A DNA stretch of 64,000 bases from Siminovitchia fordii DSM 16014 = CIP 108821 (GTDB taxonomy: Bacteria; Bacillota; Bacilli; Bacillales; Bacillaceae_C): the NCBI RefSeq assembly GCF_000374565.1, contig NZ_KB894689.1, positions 62,001-126,000 of the forward strand. Direction: 5' to 3'. The notes beneath the pieces are model-generated. The model saw only the letters and a program-made list of their open reading frames with translations. It was not told where the DNA came from and made no database searches. How positions within the stretch are numbered: position 1 is the first letter of the stretch; every line of letters starts with the position of its first letter. This document shows positions 18,693 to 28,247 of this stretch, in pieces. The position numbers and the translations under genes are program-made.

Positions 18693-19499
18693 ATGGAAAA
18701 AGAACAGGTTGGAATTAAAACACCGGAATTCGTGTCCCTCCAGTTTCAACTTGCTGGTTTAGGAAGCAGGGCAGCGGCCTATTTGCTGGACCAGTTCATT
18801 CTGGCAGTTGTAAATATACTTGTTATCATCGTTCTTTTAATTTTGTTAAGTGGTGGTACATCGTTTTCTGCATTGGATGATGAGATAAGCTCCATTATTT
18901 TTGGAATTGCAATTATCGGATTATTTATCTTCAACTCTGGCTATTATATTTTCATGGAATTTTACTTTGGGGGAAAAACAATCGGAAAAAAAATCCTTGG
19001 GATTAGGGTGATCCAGGATAACGGGCACAGTCTGACACTGTTATCGAGCTTCATCCGTAATTTTATGCGTATAGTAGACTCCCTCCCTGCAAGTTATTTA
19101 ACAGGATTGCTGATGATCTTTTTCCATCCGAAGCATAAACGAGTCGGGGATTTGGTTGCCGGAACGATCGTTGTACATGAAAGGAAAGCGAAACGCCTAG
19201 GAAAGCTTACACCTATTGAAAAGGAAATTCAAAAAAGAGGGCTCTCAAAGCACGATATTTTAGTCGAAGAATTTTCACTTCGCGGATTGAACGCCCAAGA
19301 TTGGAATCTGGTCCGTACATACAGCAGCCGCCTGCTGCAGCTGCCTTTAGAAGAACGCCACGATTTGACGAAGCAAGTGGCGGAAATTCTGTTTCCAAAG
19401 CTCGGATGGGATACGACTGGAAAAAACTCTCGCGAACTCGAAGATTCACTTCTTATTCTATACTTGATATTAAAGGACGAATGGGAATACGAATTGTAA
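18693..19499 (+). CDS. RDD family membrane protein
   Basis: This 268-residue protein has three membrane segments in the first 150 residues and the family marks LGSRAAAYLLDQFIL (Arg and Asp) and KTIGKKILGIRVI. A C-terminal cytoplasmic tail of about 110 residues is unique to this subgroup. AGGAGG precedes the start. RDD proteins recur next to SpoIIM-like and MoxR genes. One RDD protein has been linked to ion exchange, but no function can be assigned here. Confidence 0.8.
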   Translation: MEKEQVGIKTPEFVSLQFQLAGLGSRAAAYLLDQFILAVVNILVIIVLLILLSGGTSFSALDDEISSIIFGIAIIGLFIFNSGYYIFMEFYFGGKTIGKKILGIRVIQDNGHSLTLLSSFIRNFMRIVDSLPASYLTGLLMIFFHPKHKRVGDLVAGTIVVHERKAKRLGKLTPIEKEIQKRGLSKHDILVEEFSLRGLNAQDWNLVRTYSSRLLQLPLEERHDLTKQVAEILFPKLGWDTTGKNSRELEDSLLILYLILKDEWEYEL

Positions 19500-19500
19500 A

Positions 19501-19524
19501 GGCCAGCTGTATTGCTGGCCTATT
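19501..19524. terminator. Bidirectional terminator
   Basis: GGCCAGC (19501-19507) pairs with GCTGGCC (19514-19520), followed by TATTTT, between the converging RDD and aldehyde dehydrogenase genes. Confidence 0.75.
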
Positions 19525-20875
19525 TTAGAAATAACTTGATTCGCTTTAGTGCATTTTTTACATGTGGATAGCGGAATGGAATATCGAACAAAGTCGTCTG
19601 CTTCAGGACGCTTTTTTTGTGGGAAAAAATGTCGAAACTACTCTTTCCATGATAGGCGCCGATTCCGCTTGTACCGACTCCGCCAAACGGCAAATAGGGA
19701 GAGGCGACATGATAAACGGTGTCATTGATGCACCCGCCTCCAAAAGAGATGGAGCTTAGGAGTTTCTTCTGTGTCCCTGCGTTTTCGGAAAAAAGATACA
19801 ACGCAAGCGGATTCGGATGTTTATGGATGCCATCGATTACTTCATCCAGCTCCGTATATTCCATGACGGGAAGGATGGGTCCGAAAATTTCCTCTTCCAT
19901 GATGGGATCCTCCCATGTGATGCCTGTAAGAACAGTGGGCTCAATGGATAATTCCTCTCTGCTTGCATTTCCCCCTGTGAGAATGTCCCCCTGATTCAGA
20001 AATGAAGTGAGCCGGCTGAAATGTCTTTCGCTTACAATTCGAGTCAAGGAACGCCCGGCGTACATTTCCTGAATGGCTTCCTTTAATAAACATAAAAATG
20101 GCTCCTTGATCCGCTGGTGAACATACAAATAATCAGGTGCGATGCACGTTTGGCCTGCATTTGTAAATTTCCCCCATGCAATCCGCTTGGCGGCCAATTT
20201 CAAATTTGCATCCTCGTGGACAATGCAGGGACTTTTTCCACCCAATTCCAATGTGACAGGTGTGAGGTGTTTCGCGGCAGCTTCCATCACCGCTTTTCCG
20301 ACAGACACACTGCCAGTGAAGAAAATCTTGTCAAACTTTTCTTGAAGAAGGGCCTGGCTCGTTTCCACTCCGCCTTCGACAACAGTAATGTATTTTTCCG
20401 GAAAAAGCTCTCGGATCATTTTTGCGAAAACCTGAGACGTCCGTGGAGTCAGCTCCGACGGCTTTATGACAGCGCAATTCCCGGCGGCGATTGCTCCAAT
20501 CAAAGGTGCGGCAGCTAGTTGAAACGGGTAATTCCACGGAGAAATGATCAATGCTGTTCCGTAGGGTTCGGAATAAATATAGCTGGCAGATCCAATATGC
20601 GTGATAGGTGTCTTCACTTTGACAGGCTTCGCCCACGAAGGCAATTTGTTGATTGTAAGCCGGAGTTCTTCCAATATGATCCCAATTTCAGTCGAGTACG
20701 CTTCAAATTCGGATTTATTTAGGTCATCTTTGAGTGCCGTGATAAATTCCTGTTCGTACAGCTTGACGGCACTTCTCAATTTTTCAAGGGCATTCAGGCG
20801 GAAGGCGACATTCTTTGTTTGATTTGTCCGGAAAAATTCGCGCTGGCTTGTGACTAGTGATTGATAGGATTCCAT
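19520..20875 (-). CDS. Aldehyde dehydrogenase (YwdH/AldX-like)
   Basis: This NAD(P)-dependent aldehyde dehydrogenase has 451 residues. Catalytic Cys244 is in GQTCIAPD, the general base Glu210 in LELGGKSP, and the oxyanion Asn in SPWNYPF (near 115). The short length and membrane-anchor-like basic C-terminus (RIKLFLK) place it in the class-3 group with B. subtilis YwdH and fatty-aldehyde dehydrogenases. AAGGAG precedes the start. It is a single gene; the substrate is unknown, possibly long-chain or aromatic aldehydes. Confidence 0.8.
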   Translation of the reverse strand: MESYQSLVTSQREFFRTNQTKNVAFRLNALEKLRSAVKLYEQEFITALKDDLNKSEFEAYSTEIGIILEELRLTINKLPSWAKPVKVKTPITHIGSASYIYSEPYGTALIISPWNYPFQLAAAPLIGAIAAGNCAVIKPSELTPRTSQVFAKMIRELFPEKYITVVEGGVETSQALLQEKFDKIFFTGSVSVGKAVMEAAAKHLTPVTLELGGKSPCIVHEDANLKLAAKRIAWGKFTNAGQTCIAPDYLYVHQRIKEPFLCLLKEAIQEMYAGRSLTRIVSERHFSRLTSFLNQGDILTGGNASREELSIEPTVLTGITWEDPIMEEEIFGPILPVMEYTELDEVIDGIHKHPNPLALYLFSENAGTQKKLLSSISFGGGCINDTVYHVASPYLPFGGVGTSGIGAYHGKSSFDIFSHKKSVLKQTTLFDIPFRYPHVKNALKRIKLFLK

Positions 20876-21688
20876 GTGCAGTCTCCTTATCTGATCTTGA
20901 TACGCTTATTCGGGTTATTTTTATCTTTATAAAATTGTACCATAGGCGGGAGGACTTCCTTGAAATCGGAGTAGGCAATGCCACCCTTTCAGATCCTCCT
21001 GTGCCTGTGTGCTGTAAAATTCCGCCATGCATGACAATGTTCCAATGACTTTTTTCCACCCGGGCCCATTTTCTGAAAGAATGGGAAGGAATGTTTGTGT
21101 AAAGAACAGCGGGATTGTTCCAATAGCTTCCTTCCAAGAAATTTTTCCATGAATATTCGAATCTTTTACACGATGCGGGTTCGGATCCGTCAATTGAGAG
21201 CCTTTTTTTGAATGCCTCACATGAACTGTTTCCATGATATATAGTCTATGGGCACAACATGACCTGTGGTCTGACTCTTCCAAAGATGTTATCCAATCAA
21301 AAATTTAAATGTTAAATAAGCCCATTGAACTTGACCGTCTTACCTGTCCACGTATATCCTAAACCCTTCCGGGACGGACGACGGTAGCGTGAACAGGAAC
21401 ATCTTGATCTCGTTTTTAACAAGTATCTCCAAGTAAACCCTATTTTTTATTGGCAGTCCGTCCTTTGATTTTTCCACTTCCTATCTTGACTTAGCTAACG
21501 GCTATGGCTACACGCAGATAAATACGCTCTGCATGATATCCATTTTGCAACATATGTTTTATTAGGGAAGTAGCGATAAACTCTTAATAGCTGGAAAAAA
21601 GTACGCACAGGGAATGGAGATCCGCCTTTATTGCTTGGAGATAAGTTTCCGAGGTGAAAAATCATTTTTGAAGATAAGTAAAAAGTTA
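20876..21688. other. Intergenic region without a convincing gene
   Basis: About 810 bases. A minus-strand frame at 20927-21283 and a competing one at 20784-21137 overlap each other; neither has a ribosome-binding site or a recognisable sequence. The first (with GPGWKKVIGTLS) might be a decayed gene. No repeat or RNA is seen. Confidence 0.4.
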
Positions 21689-21718
21689 TTTACAACTGCC
21701 CTTTTTTGGGTATATACT
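21689..21718 (+). promoter_or_regulatory. Strong predicted sigma-A promoter of a small-peptide gene
   Basis: TTTACA (21689-21694) and TATACT (21713-21718), 18 bases apart, lie 31 bases before the ATG of the 30-residue gene. Each hexamer has one deviation. Confidence 0.65.
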
Positions 21719-21749
21719 AAAAACACTAAAAAAAAGGAGTGACAAATTT

Positions 21750-21842
21750 ATGAACAAATCAACAAAAGCTGGACTTATCTTCGCGATTGTGCATACAATC
21801 TTTTTTCTGAATTTGGCTATTGATCTATCATTCCTTTCTTAG
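21750..21842 (+). CDS. Small hydrophobic peptide (30 residues), unknown function
   Basis: AAAAAGGAGTG lies seven bases before ATG 21750. The product starts MNKSTKAG and continues as one hydrophobic segment (about 8-30) ending at TAG 21842, so it would be a single-pass membrane peptide. It has its own strong promoter (21689-21718) and an intrinsic terminator about 65 bases after the stop (21906-21935), making a complete monocistronic unit. I do not recognise the family. Confidence 0.65.
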   Translation: MNKSTKAGLIFAIVHTIFFLNLAIDLSFLS

Positions 21843-21905
21843 TCTCACTTCTATTAAAGCGCTTTCAAAAAATTCTTCAATCGAACACTTCTATACTTAC
21901 CAAAC

Positions 21906-21935
21906 GGGCTCTCTTTCCAAGAGAGAGCTTTTTTT
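21906..21935 (+). terminator. Terminator after the small-peptide gene
   Basis: GCTCTCT (from 21908) pairs with AGAGAGC (ending 21928), followed by seven T. Confidence 0.8.
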
Positions 21936-22020
21936 GTGCGGTAAGCCTCATGATCCCACCTTTCAATGATCATTCCTTTTTTCAAAAAAGGGTAATTTAC
22001 ACTTCAACTTTCCGACAAGC

Positions 22021-22070
22021 AAAAACAGCCAAAGAATCCAATTATGTGGGTTAAAGGCTGTTTTTTATTT
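22021..22070 (+). terminator. Terminator-like hairpin upstream of the dehydrogenase gene
   Basis: AAAACAGCC (22022-22030) pairs with GGCTGTTTT (22056-22064); an inner AATCC/GGGTT stem extends it, and T-rich sequence follows. It lies about 190 bases before the next start, so it may be a second stop for the small gene or a leader attenuator. Confidence 0.55.
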
Positions 22071-22255
22071 GTTTTAACTGCAAAAGTAGTACCCTATTGC
22101 AAAATTGTCAAATTCTCTTGCCATTGCCAATTCTAAAAAGCGGGTTTTGCTTATTCTATATTTATTTCTTTAAATCCTTTACATTAGATATAGAAAGTTC
22201 ACTGTTGCTTTACGGAACATAGCATCTACTTTATTCAAGAGAGGAAGTTTTTGAA

Positions 22256-23329
22256 ATGAATATGTATCGCCTGGGAGTACTTGCTGGAGATGGCATTGGA
22301 CCGGAAATCGTAAGAGCTGCAGTAGAGGTTTTCAAAACAGCTGCCCGCAAAACGGGCGTCGACATTGACTGGATTGACCTGCCAATGGGGTGGGAAGGAA
22401 TCAAACATCACAATGACCCTCTTCCGGAAATTACAACAGAAACGTTAAAAAATACGCATGGGTGGATTCTCGGTCCTCATGACTCAGCCGCTTATCCTCC
22501 TGAGCATAAGATGAAGCTGAACCCAAGCGGTGCTCTTCGCCACAAACTTGATTTGTACGCCAATATCCGTCCGGCTAAAACAATGCCTGGTATTAAGGGT
22601 GTCGTGGAAAAAGCAGATCTAGTGATCTACCGTGAAAATACAGAAGGTTTTTACGCGGACCGCAATATGTACAGCGGGCATGGAGAATGGCAGATTACTG
22701 AAGATGTAGTCTTGACATCCGGTGTCTTTACCCGAAAAGCAGCGGAACGTATTTCTCATGCTGCGTTTAAAATGGCCATGCGGCGCCGTAAAAAAGTAAC
22801 CATTGTCCATAAAGCCAATGTTCTCCGCTTGAGCACCGGGTTATTTTTAAAAGTTTGCCGGGAAGTAGCGCAGCAGTACCCTAAAGTTGCCGTAGACGAT
22901 TACCATATTGACGCAATGGCAGCCCACCTGGTACGCCGTGCCGAAGACTTTGATGTGATTGTGACGGAAAATATGTATGGGGACATTCTTTCTGACCTTG
23001 CAGGTGAACTTGTAGGAAGTCTGGGGCTGGCCCCATCCATCAACTCAAATGATCACCTTGCGATGGCACAGGCAGCGCACGGTTCTGCACCGGATATTGC
23101 AGGCTTAAATATTGGCAATCCAACTGGTATGATACTTTCCACTGTTATGCTAATGGACTGGCTGGCAGAACGCCATAATGACCCCAACCTGAAGGAAACG
23201 GGCAGACTTGTAGAGCAGGGTTTGTATCAGTCGCTTGAAGACGGTGTCAAAACAAAAGACCTTGGAGGCAGTGCGTCAACTTCCGATTTCGCAGAAGCGA
23301 TCTTAGAGCGGATTAATCAGTCTATTTGA
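22256..23329 (+). CDS. Isocitrate/isopropylmalate dehydrogenase family enzyme (tartrate dehydrogenase-like)
   Basis: This is a 357-residue beta-decarboxylating dehydrogenase. The N-terminal GDGIGPE, the substrate-binding YRENTEGFYADR, the HKANVLR lysine motif and the metal-binding ENMYGDILSDLAGEL are all present. The family oxidises malate-type 2-hydroxyacids (isocitrate, 3-isopropylmalate, homoisocitrate, tartrate/D-malate). No leu genes are adjacent, while citrate-type transporters and regulators follow, so a catabolic role on tartrate, malate or a homologue is more likely than leucine synthesis. GAGAGGAAG precedes ATG 22256; ATG 22262 is an alternative. Confidence 0.75.
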   Translation: MNMYRLGVLAGDGIGPEIVRAAVEVFKTAARKTGVDIDWIDLPMGWEGIKHHNDPLPEITTETLKNTHGWILGPHDSAAYPPEHKMKLNPSGALRHKLDLYANIRPAKTMPGIKGVVEKADLVIYRENTEGFYADRNMYSGHGEWQITEDVVLTSGVFTRKAAERISHAAFKMAMRRRKKVTIVHKANVLRLSTGLFLKVCREVAQQYPKVAVDDYHIDAMAAHLVRRAEDFDVIVTENMYGDILSDLAGELVGSLGLAPSINSNDHLAMAQAAHGSAPDIAGLNIGNPTGMILSTVMLMDWLAERHNDPNLKETGRLVEQGLYQSLEDGVKTKDLGGSASTSDFAEAILERINQSI

Positions 23330-23696
23330 GTTGAAATCTGGCAGTTTTTCGGCCATCCAACTTTCTCATTACCAGTAACTGAATGGAAGGATTTAACCTT
23401 GAATTTCTAGCTGGAAGAGGGGGAAGAAATATCGATTTTACTTATCTGCCATTATCTTTCTTAATGGCAGGTTATTCAAATTTTCTATTTAATCAATTAC
23501 AGATTATATTGTAAGCTTAATATAGACTACTCATGAGGGCTTTTCTGACCTGCTTATATGGGGCCTGAGACGGGGAAGGAAAATAATGCAGTTGTGATTG
23601 CGACAATCAAAGCGCAAACCCGAAGGGGACGAATGAGACTGAAAGCAGTCCATCAGTTTATAACTGTACCTCTATGATGAACAGAAAGGATTTTTT
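23330..23696 (+). other. Intergenic region with a weak terminator hairpin
   Basis: CTGCCATT (23446-23453) pairs perfectly with AATGGCAG (23463-23470), followed by a moderately T-rich stretch; it could end the dehydrogenase transcript. The remaining bases hold nothing I recognise. Confidence 0.4.
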
Positions 23697-24737
23697 ATGG
23701 CAGTGCAAAAAGGGATTTATCTATTATTGGCAGTATTTGCAGGCTTCATTTTTGATACACTTAATATCCCTGCTGGATGGCTTATCGGGTCATTAACCAC
23801 AGGGATTGTTTTTGGGATATTTTTTACACGCTTTCAATTTGACAGGAACCTTTTTAAACTGGTCCTGGCTTTTGCCGGCGCAAATATTAGCCTGTTATTA
23901 AGTTTGGATACATTAAAGCAGATGCACTATTTGTTTATACCTTTGTTTGCAACCATTATTATTTTGATTGCTGCCGGATATTTACTCGGTATCCTGTTGT
24001 ATAAAATAACCAGCATGGATAGGCTTACCGCTTTTTTTTGCTGTATTCCGGGCGGAGCTTCTGAAATTATTGGGATGAGTGGCCAATACAGGGCAGATGA
24101 TCGATTGGTTGCTGCGTTCCATACAATCCGGATCACTTTTTTTACCATATCCATCCCTTTAATGATAGGCTATATGCAGCCTGTTTCGGTTGATCCTGCA
24201 ACTGTCCAATCGAATATCCTTCTCCAACCATCACAAATATTGTTTTTTATTACGGTTATCTTGATTACAGTTTATCTTGATGCCAGAGTTAAGGTGCCCG
24301 GGGGAACATTACTATTCTCTATATTAACGGGTTTTTTACTGACCGTATTTGTTGTCGAAATTGATCCGGTGCCAAGAAATGTTTCAGGGATTGGCCAGGC
24401 ATTGATAGGTGCTTTTGTCGGTATCCGCTTTGATAGAGAGGTACTCAGAAGGGTCTGGAAACTTGGCCCGGCCACGTTATTGATCATTTCGCTGCTATTT
24501 TGTTTAACCTTATTGACAGCGTTCATTTTTAAATTAACCACGAATCTTCCGTATGCAACCAGCTTAATCAGTACTACACCAGCCGGTGCAGCTGAAATGA
24601 CGGTTACAGCCGTAGCCCTTGAAATTAACCCTACAATTGTAGCAAGTTTACATATTATCAGGGTAATTACCTTGTTCTTACTGCTGCCTTTACTATTGAA
24701 AATCTTTGAACACTCGGAAAAAGATTACAGCAAATAA
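23697..24737 (+). CDS. AbrB family putative membrane transporter
   Basis: This is a 346-residue membrane protein with about ten hydrophobic segments arranged as two repeats. Each repeat carries the family glycine motif (IPAGWLIGSL near 24 and GGASEIIGMSGQYRADDR near 121; the second half has ATSLISTTPAGAAEMT). This is the AbrB-duplication membrane family (often misnamed ammonia monooxygenase), unrelated to the AbrB transition-state regulator. It is a probable transporter, substrate unknown; its neighbours deal with di- and tricarboxylates. AAAGGA precedes the ATG. Confidence 0.75.
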   Translation: MAVQKGIYLLLAVFAGFIFDTLNIPAGWLIGSLTTGIVFGIFFTRFQFDRNLFKLVLAFAGANISLLLSLDTLKQMHYLFIPLFATIIILIAAGYLLGILLYKITSMDRLTAFFCCIPGGASEIIGMSGQYRADDRLVAAFHTIRITFFTISIPLMIGYMQPVSVDPATVQSNILLQPSQILFFITVILITVYLDARVKVPGGTLLFSILTGFLLTVFVVEIDPVPRNVSGIGQALIGAFVGIRFDREVLRRVWKLGPATLLIISLLFCLTLLTAFIFKLTTNLPYATSLISTTPAGAAEMTVTAVALEINPTIVASLHIIRVITLFLLLPLLLKIFEHSEKDYSK

Positions 24738-24763
24738 TCTATACTAAAAATAGAGGTGAGAAT

Positions 24764-25555
24764 GTGGATAATAAAAAAAAGGTTGTCAAACAGTTCGGCT
24801 CCAATGCGGGAAATTATGTGACAAGCCAAATGCATGCAAGAGGCAAAGATCTTGATATGATTAAAGAAATATTGAAGGGCAGAAACAATAAGGATCTGCT
24901 TGACATCGCCACTGGCGGAGGTCACGTAGTAAATGCATTGGCTCCCTTATTTGAAACTGTAACAGCACTTGACTTAACCCCAGAAATGTTAGCCAAGGCA
25001 AAAGAATTTATAGAGTCAAACGGGCACGGAAACGTTTCATTTGTACAGGGAGATGCTGAAAATTTGCCGTTTAGAGACAAAAGTTATGATGTGGTTACGT
25101 GCAGAGTGGCTCCCCATCACTTCCCGAACGTTAAACGCTTTATCAGCGAAGGCTTTCGGGTCCTAACAGATGAAGGAATGTTCATATTAGTCGATAACGT
25201 GGCACCAGAATTAAGTGTTTACGACCAGTTTTATAATGAGCTAGAGAAAAAAAGAGATCCCAGTCATTACCGGGCATATAAGAAATCGGAGTGGATTTCC
25301 TGGATTGAGGAAAAGGGATTTTCTATTCAAATGTTTGTTACCTTTACAAAAAGATTTGTTTTTGATGATTGGTGTCAAACAATAAACCTTTCGATTGAAG
25401 ACAAAGTGGAATTAAATAACTATATGATTGCCTCATCCAGAGAGGTTATCGATTTTTTCTCAATTGAAATTGTAAATAACCAAATTCAATCTTTTCAAGG
25501 AGAAGCGGTGATGCTCGTAGCTTCAAAATATAATAACGCTAATTTTCTTGTTTAA
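24764..25555 (+). CDS. Class I SAM-dependent methyltransferase
   Basis: This is a 263-residue UbiE/Methyltransf_11-type protein. SAM-binding motif I is DIATGGGHVV (near 47-56), followed by the acidic LDLTPEML and the GDAENLPF motif. It starts with GTG 24764 behind GAGGTGA. It follows the AbrB-family gene by 26 bases, so the two may be co-transcribed. The substrate cannot be read from sequence; a small molecule is likely. Confidence 0.75.
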   Translation: MDNKKKVVKQFGSNAGNYVTSQMHARGKDLDMIKEILKGRNNKDLLDIATGGGHVVNALAPLFETVTALDLTPEMLAKAKEFIESNGHGNVSFVQGDAENLPFRDKSYDVVTCRVAPHHFPNVKRFISEGFRVLTDEGMFILVDNVAPELSVYDQFYNELEKKRDPSHYRAYKKSEWISWIEEKGFSIQMFVTFTKRFVFDDWCQTINLSIEDKVELNNYMIASSREVIDFFSIEIVNNQIQSFQGEAVMLVASKYNNANFLV

Positions 25556-25614
25556 GATATTAATTTTAGACTTATCGATACCGATAATGTATTGTTCGTT
25601 GAGTTAACGTAACG

Positions 25615-25642
25615 GGACTTCCTGAATAGAAGTCCTTTTTGT
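25615..25642 (+). terminator. Terminator after the methyltransferase gene
   Basis: GGACTTC (25615-25621) pairs with GAAGTCC (25629-25635), then five T. Confidence 0.8.
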
Positions 25643-25758
25643 ATTTTTTGAATCTGTTTCACCATATTGCCAGTTCCACCACGGATTTCCCCGGCTTCTT
25701 CCTGCTTAAAAGGAAATGTTATAATAAACTTTTAAAATATTTTTAGGGGATTTGTCAT

Positions 25759-27375
25759 ATGCATCGAAAGCGCAGAATTCCAAAGGTGAAGTATAGCTTG
25801 AAAATAAAAATGATCATATTAATAAGTTTGTTGATCATTGGAATTTGCATTATTTTTTCGATATTTCTTCATAAATTTATTGTAAATATGATAGAAGATC
25901 AAATAGGAGAACGAGCCATTGGTTTAGCCCATAGTGTAGCAAATATCCCTGAAATTCAAGAAGCACTCCAATCGGAAGATCCTTCATTGGTGATTCAAGA
26001 AATCGTTTCGCCAATACAAAAGGAATCGGGTGCTGAGTTCATCGTTGTCGGGAATACAGAAGGAATTAGGTACTCGCATCCCGATACTAGAAAACTAGGG
26101 AAAAAAATGGTGGGCGGGGATAATGATAGAGCATTGCTTCATGGGGAATCTTATGTATCGAAAAAAAACGGATCACTTGGTCTATCTATTCGCGGGAAGG
26201 TACCCATCTATTCGGAAGGAAAAATTATTGGAATCGTATCGGTTGGTTTTCTTAACGACAGTGTCCAAAAAATGATCAAAAATCAAAACCAAACATTGTG
26301 GATTACCCTTGGTAATATTATGCTTTTAGGTATTTTAGGAGCAAGTTTGATTTCCCATTATATTAAAAGTTTACTGCATCATATGGAGCCGGAGGAAATA
26401 TCCCATTTATATTTACAAAACGAAGCAATTTTACAGTCGACACATGAAGGAATCATCGCTGTGGACAACCAAGGGATGATTACAGCCATGAATGTGGCGG
26501 CAAAAGACATTCTTTTTTCCAAAAAGAAGCAGAAAGAAGTAAATTATCTGGGTACATCAATCAAAGAGATTGCCCCCTCATTATATAAAAGTGCTTTATT
26601 TAAACAAAAAGATCATTACTACGACAGGGAAATGGTTCTCGGGAAAAATATCGCCCTTGTTAATCAAACTCCGATATACAGCGAAAATGTTTTTACCGGA
26701 GTTGTTTATACTTTCCGTAAAAAAACGGAATTGGAAAAAATGACAGCGGAGTTATTACGAATTAAGCAATATGCCAATACGCAGCGCGCCCTGACACATG
26801 AATACTTTAATAAACTTCATATCATTCTGGGATTGATACAGAACGATAGAAAGATAGACGCAATTGATTTTATAAAGAAAGAAAGCAATATTCAACAGAA
26901 TAGATTGAACCTTTTGAAAGAAAAGGTTTCTGATCCGTTAATTCATGCATTATTGCAAGGGAAATTTAATCAGGCAAATGAACTGGGGATTACGATGACG
27001 ATTCATCCGGATAGTCACCTGGAATACGAGTTTTCTGAGAAAAAGCAGGATGCCATGCTAACCGCACTGGGGAATGTAATTGAAAATGCATTTGATGCGG
27101 TAAAAACTAAAGGTGAAAGTGAGCGTAAGGTTTCCATCTTTTTTACTGATATAGGAGAGGATTGTATTTTTGAAATTGATGACGCTGGTATTGGTGTGCC
27201 GCAAGAAAATATGTCCCGGATTTTTCAGCAAGGATATTCAACCAAGAAAGGTCTCAATCGAGGCACAGGCTTGGCTCTCACTAAATTCGTGCTGAATGAA
27301 GCCGGCGGTGACATTGTTTTGGAAGAAGGGGAACTTGGAGGGGCCTGTTTCGTCATCATCATACCAAAAGATTAG
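25759..27375 (+). CDS. Sensor histidine kinase, CitA/DcuS family
   Basis: This 538-residue kinase has a membrane segment (about 17-39), an extracytoplasmic PAS-like sensor (about 40-178), a second membrane segment (about 180-200), a cytoplasmic PAS (about 220-320) and a SpoOB-type dimerisation helix with the phosphorylated His347 in LTHEYFNKLH. The ATPase domain has the N-box NVIENAFDAV, DAGIGVP and GTGLAL. The family senses citrate, malate, fumarate or related acids. AGGGG precedes the ATG. The cognate regulator follows 11 bases later and a CitMHS transporter after that. Confidence 0.88.
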   Translation: MHRKRRIPKVKYSLKIKMIILISLLIIGICIIFSIFLHKFIVNMIEDQIGERAIGLAHSVANIPEIQEALQSEDPSLVIQEIVSPIQKESGAEFIVVGNTEGIRYSHPDTRKLGKKMVGGDNDRALLHGESYVSKKNGSLGLSIRGKVPIYSEGKIIGIVSVGFLNDSVQKMIKNQNQTLWITLGNIMLLGILGASLISHYIKSLLHHMEPEEISHLYLQNEAILQSTHEGIIAVDNQGMITAMNVAAKDILFSKKKQKEVNYLGTSIKEIAPSLYKSALFKQKDHYYDREMVLGKNIALVNQTPIYSENVFTGVVYTFRKKTELEKMTAELLRIKQYANTQRALTHEYFNKLHIILGLIQNDRKIDAIDFIKKESNIQQNRLNLLKEKVSDPLIHALLQGKFNQANELGITMTIHPDSHLEYEFSEKKQDAMLTALGNVIENAFDAVKTKGESERKVSIFFTDIGEDCIFEIDDAGIGVPQENMSRIFQQGYSTKKGLNRGTGLALTKFVLNEAGGDIVLEEGELGGACFVIIIPKD

Positions 27376-27386
27376 AGGAGAGAAGG

Positions 27387-28106
27387 ATGAAGAAAATATA
27401 TTCGGTACTCATTATCGAGGATGATTTTAGAGTGGCGGAAATTAATCGTCAATATGTTGAAAAAGTAGCAGGGTTTGATGTTCAAAAGGTTGTAAAAAGC
27501 GGAAACGAGGCATTGCAATATCTTGAAAACTGTCAAAACATGCCCGATTTGCTATTGCTGGATTTATATATTCCAGATGTTGAGGGTTTGGAGCTATTTT
27601 GGCAAATTCGCCATGAGTATCATGAGGTTGATATTGTAATCGTAAGTGCCGAAAAAGATACATCGGCCATACAAGAAACATTGCGCGGTGGAATTTTTGA
27701 TTTTATCGTGAAGCCTGTGGACGATGAACGATTTGCACAAACTTTATCTAGGTACAAAAAATATAGAAATTATATGCAGTCTAAAAAAGAGCTGGAACAA
27801 GCAGATATTGACTATCTGACGGGTTTTCGCCGTTTATTGGATTCACATAGTCCAGATCAGGAGCTTCCAAAAGGCATTGATTCGATTACTTTAGACAAAA
27901 TTAATCAACTATTAAACGATAAGATGGCTGCTGGAGTAACAGCTGTACAATTGAGCAAATTATTAGGAATAAGCCGTTCGACAGCACGCCGTTACTTGGA
28001 ATATTTAGTTTCGATAAAAAAGGTAAAAACAAAGCTCAACTACGGAACTGTCGGGAGGCCAGAACGTCAATATATTTGTTATGAAACTTATGAACAAAAT
28101 TACTAA
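27387..28106 (+). CDS. Response regulator, CitB/DctR family
   Basis: This is a 239-residue two-domain regulator. The receiver has acidic ED at 11-12, phospho-acceptor Asp59 (in LLLLDLYIPD), a Thr/Ser switch in IVSAEKD and Lys in FIVKPVDD. The C-terminal helix-turn-helix (VTAVQLSKLLGISRSTARRYLEYLV) is of the CitB/DcuR type. AGGAGAGAAGG precedes the ATG. It is co-transcribed with the kinase and very probably activates the adjacent CitMHS gene, as CitT does for citM in B. subtilis. Confidence 0.88.
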   Translation: MKKIYSVLIIEDDFRVAEINRQYVEKVAGFDVQKVVKSGNEALQYLENCQNMPDLLLLDLYIPDVEGLELFWQIRHEYHEVDIVIVSAEKDTSAIQETLRGGIFDFIVKPVDDERFAQTLSRYKKYRNYMQSKKELEQADIDYLTGFRRLLDSHSPDQELPKGIDSITLDKINQLLNDKMAAGVTAVQLSKLLGISRSTARRYLEYLVSIKKVKTKLNYGTVGRPERQYICYETYEQNY

Positions 28107-28247
28107 AAATGATAATTATTTGTTTTATGAGTAGAACATTTACCCTTTCCTTATTCCGTGATAATTTTTTACTAACAAAAAAATAGCACCAAATGAAAAC
28201 GTATCCAGATAAAGAAAATTAGTGAATTACGGAAAGGGGAATATCAA

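Noticed and set aside
20927-21283. Minus-strand frame of 118 codons downstream of nothing recognisable
   Set aside because: No ribosome-binding site, conflicts with another equally long frame, odd composition and no family resemblance; listed only as intergenic.
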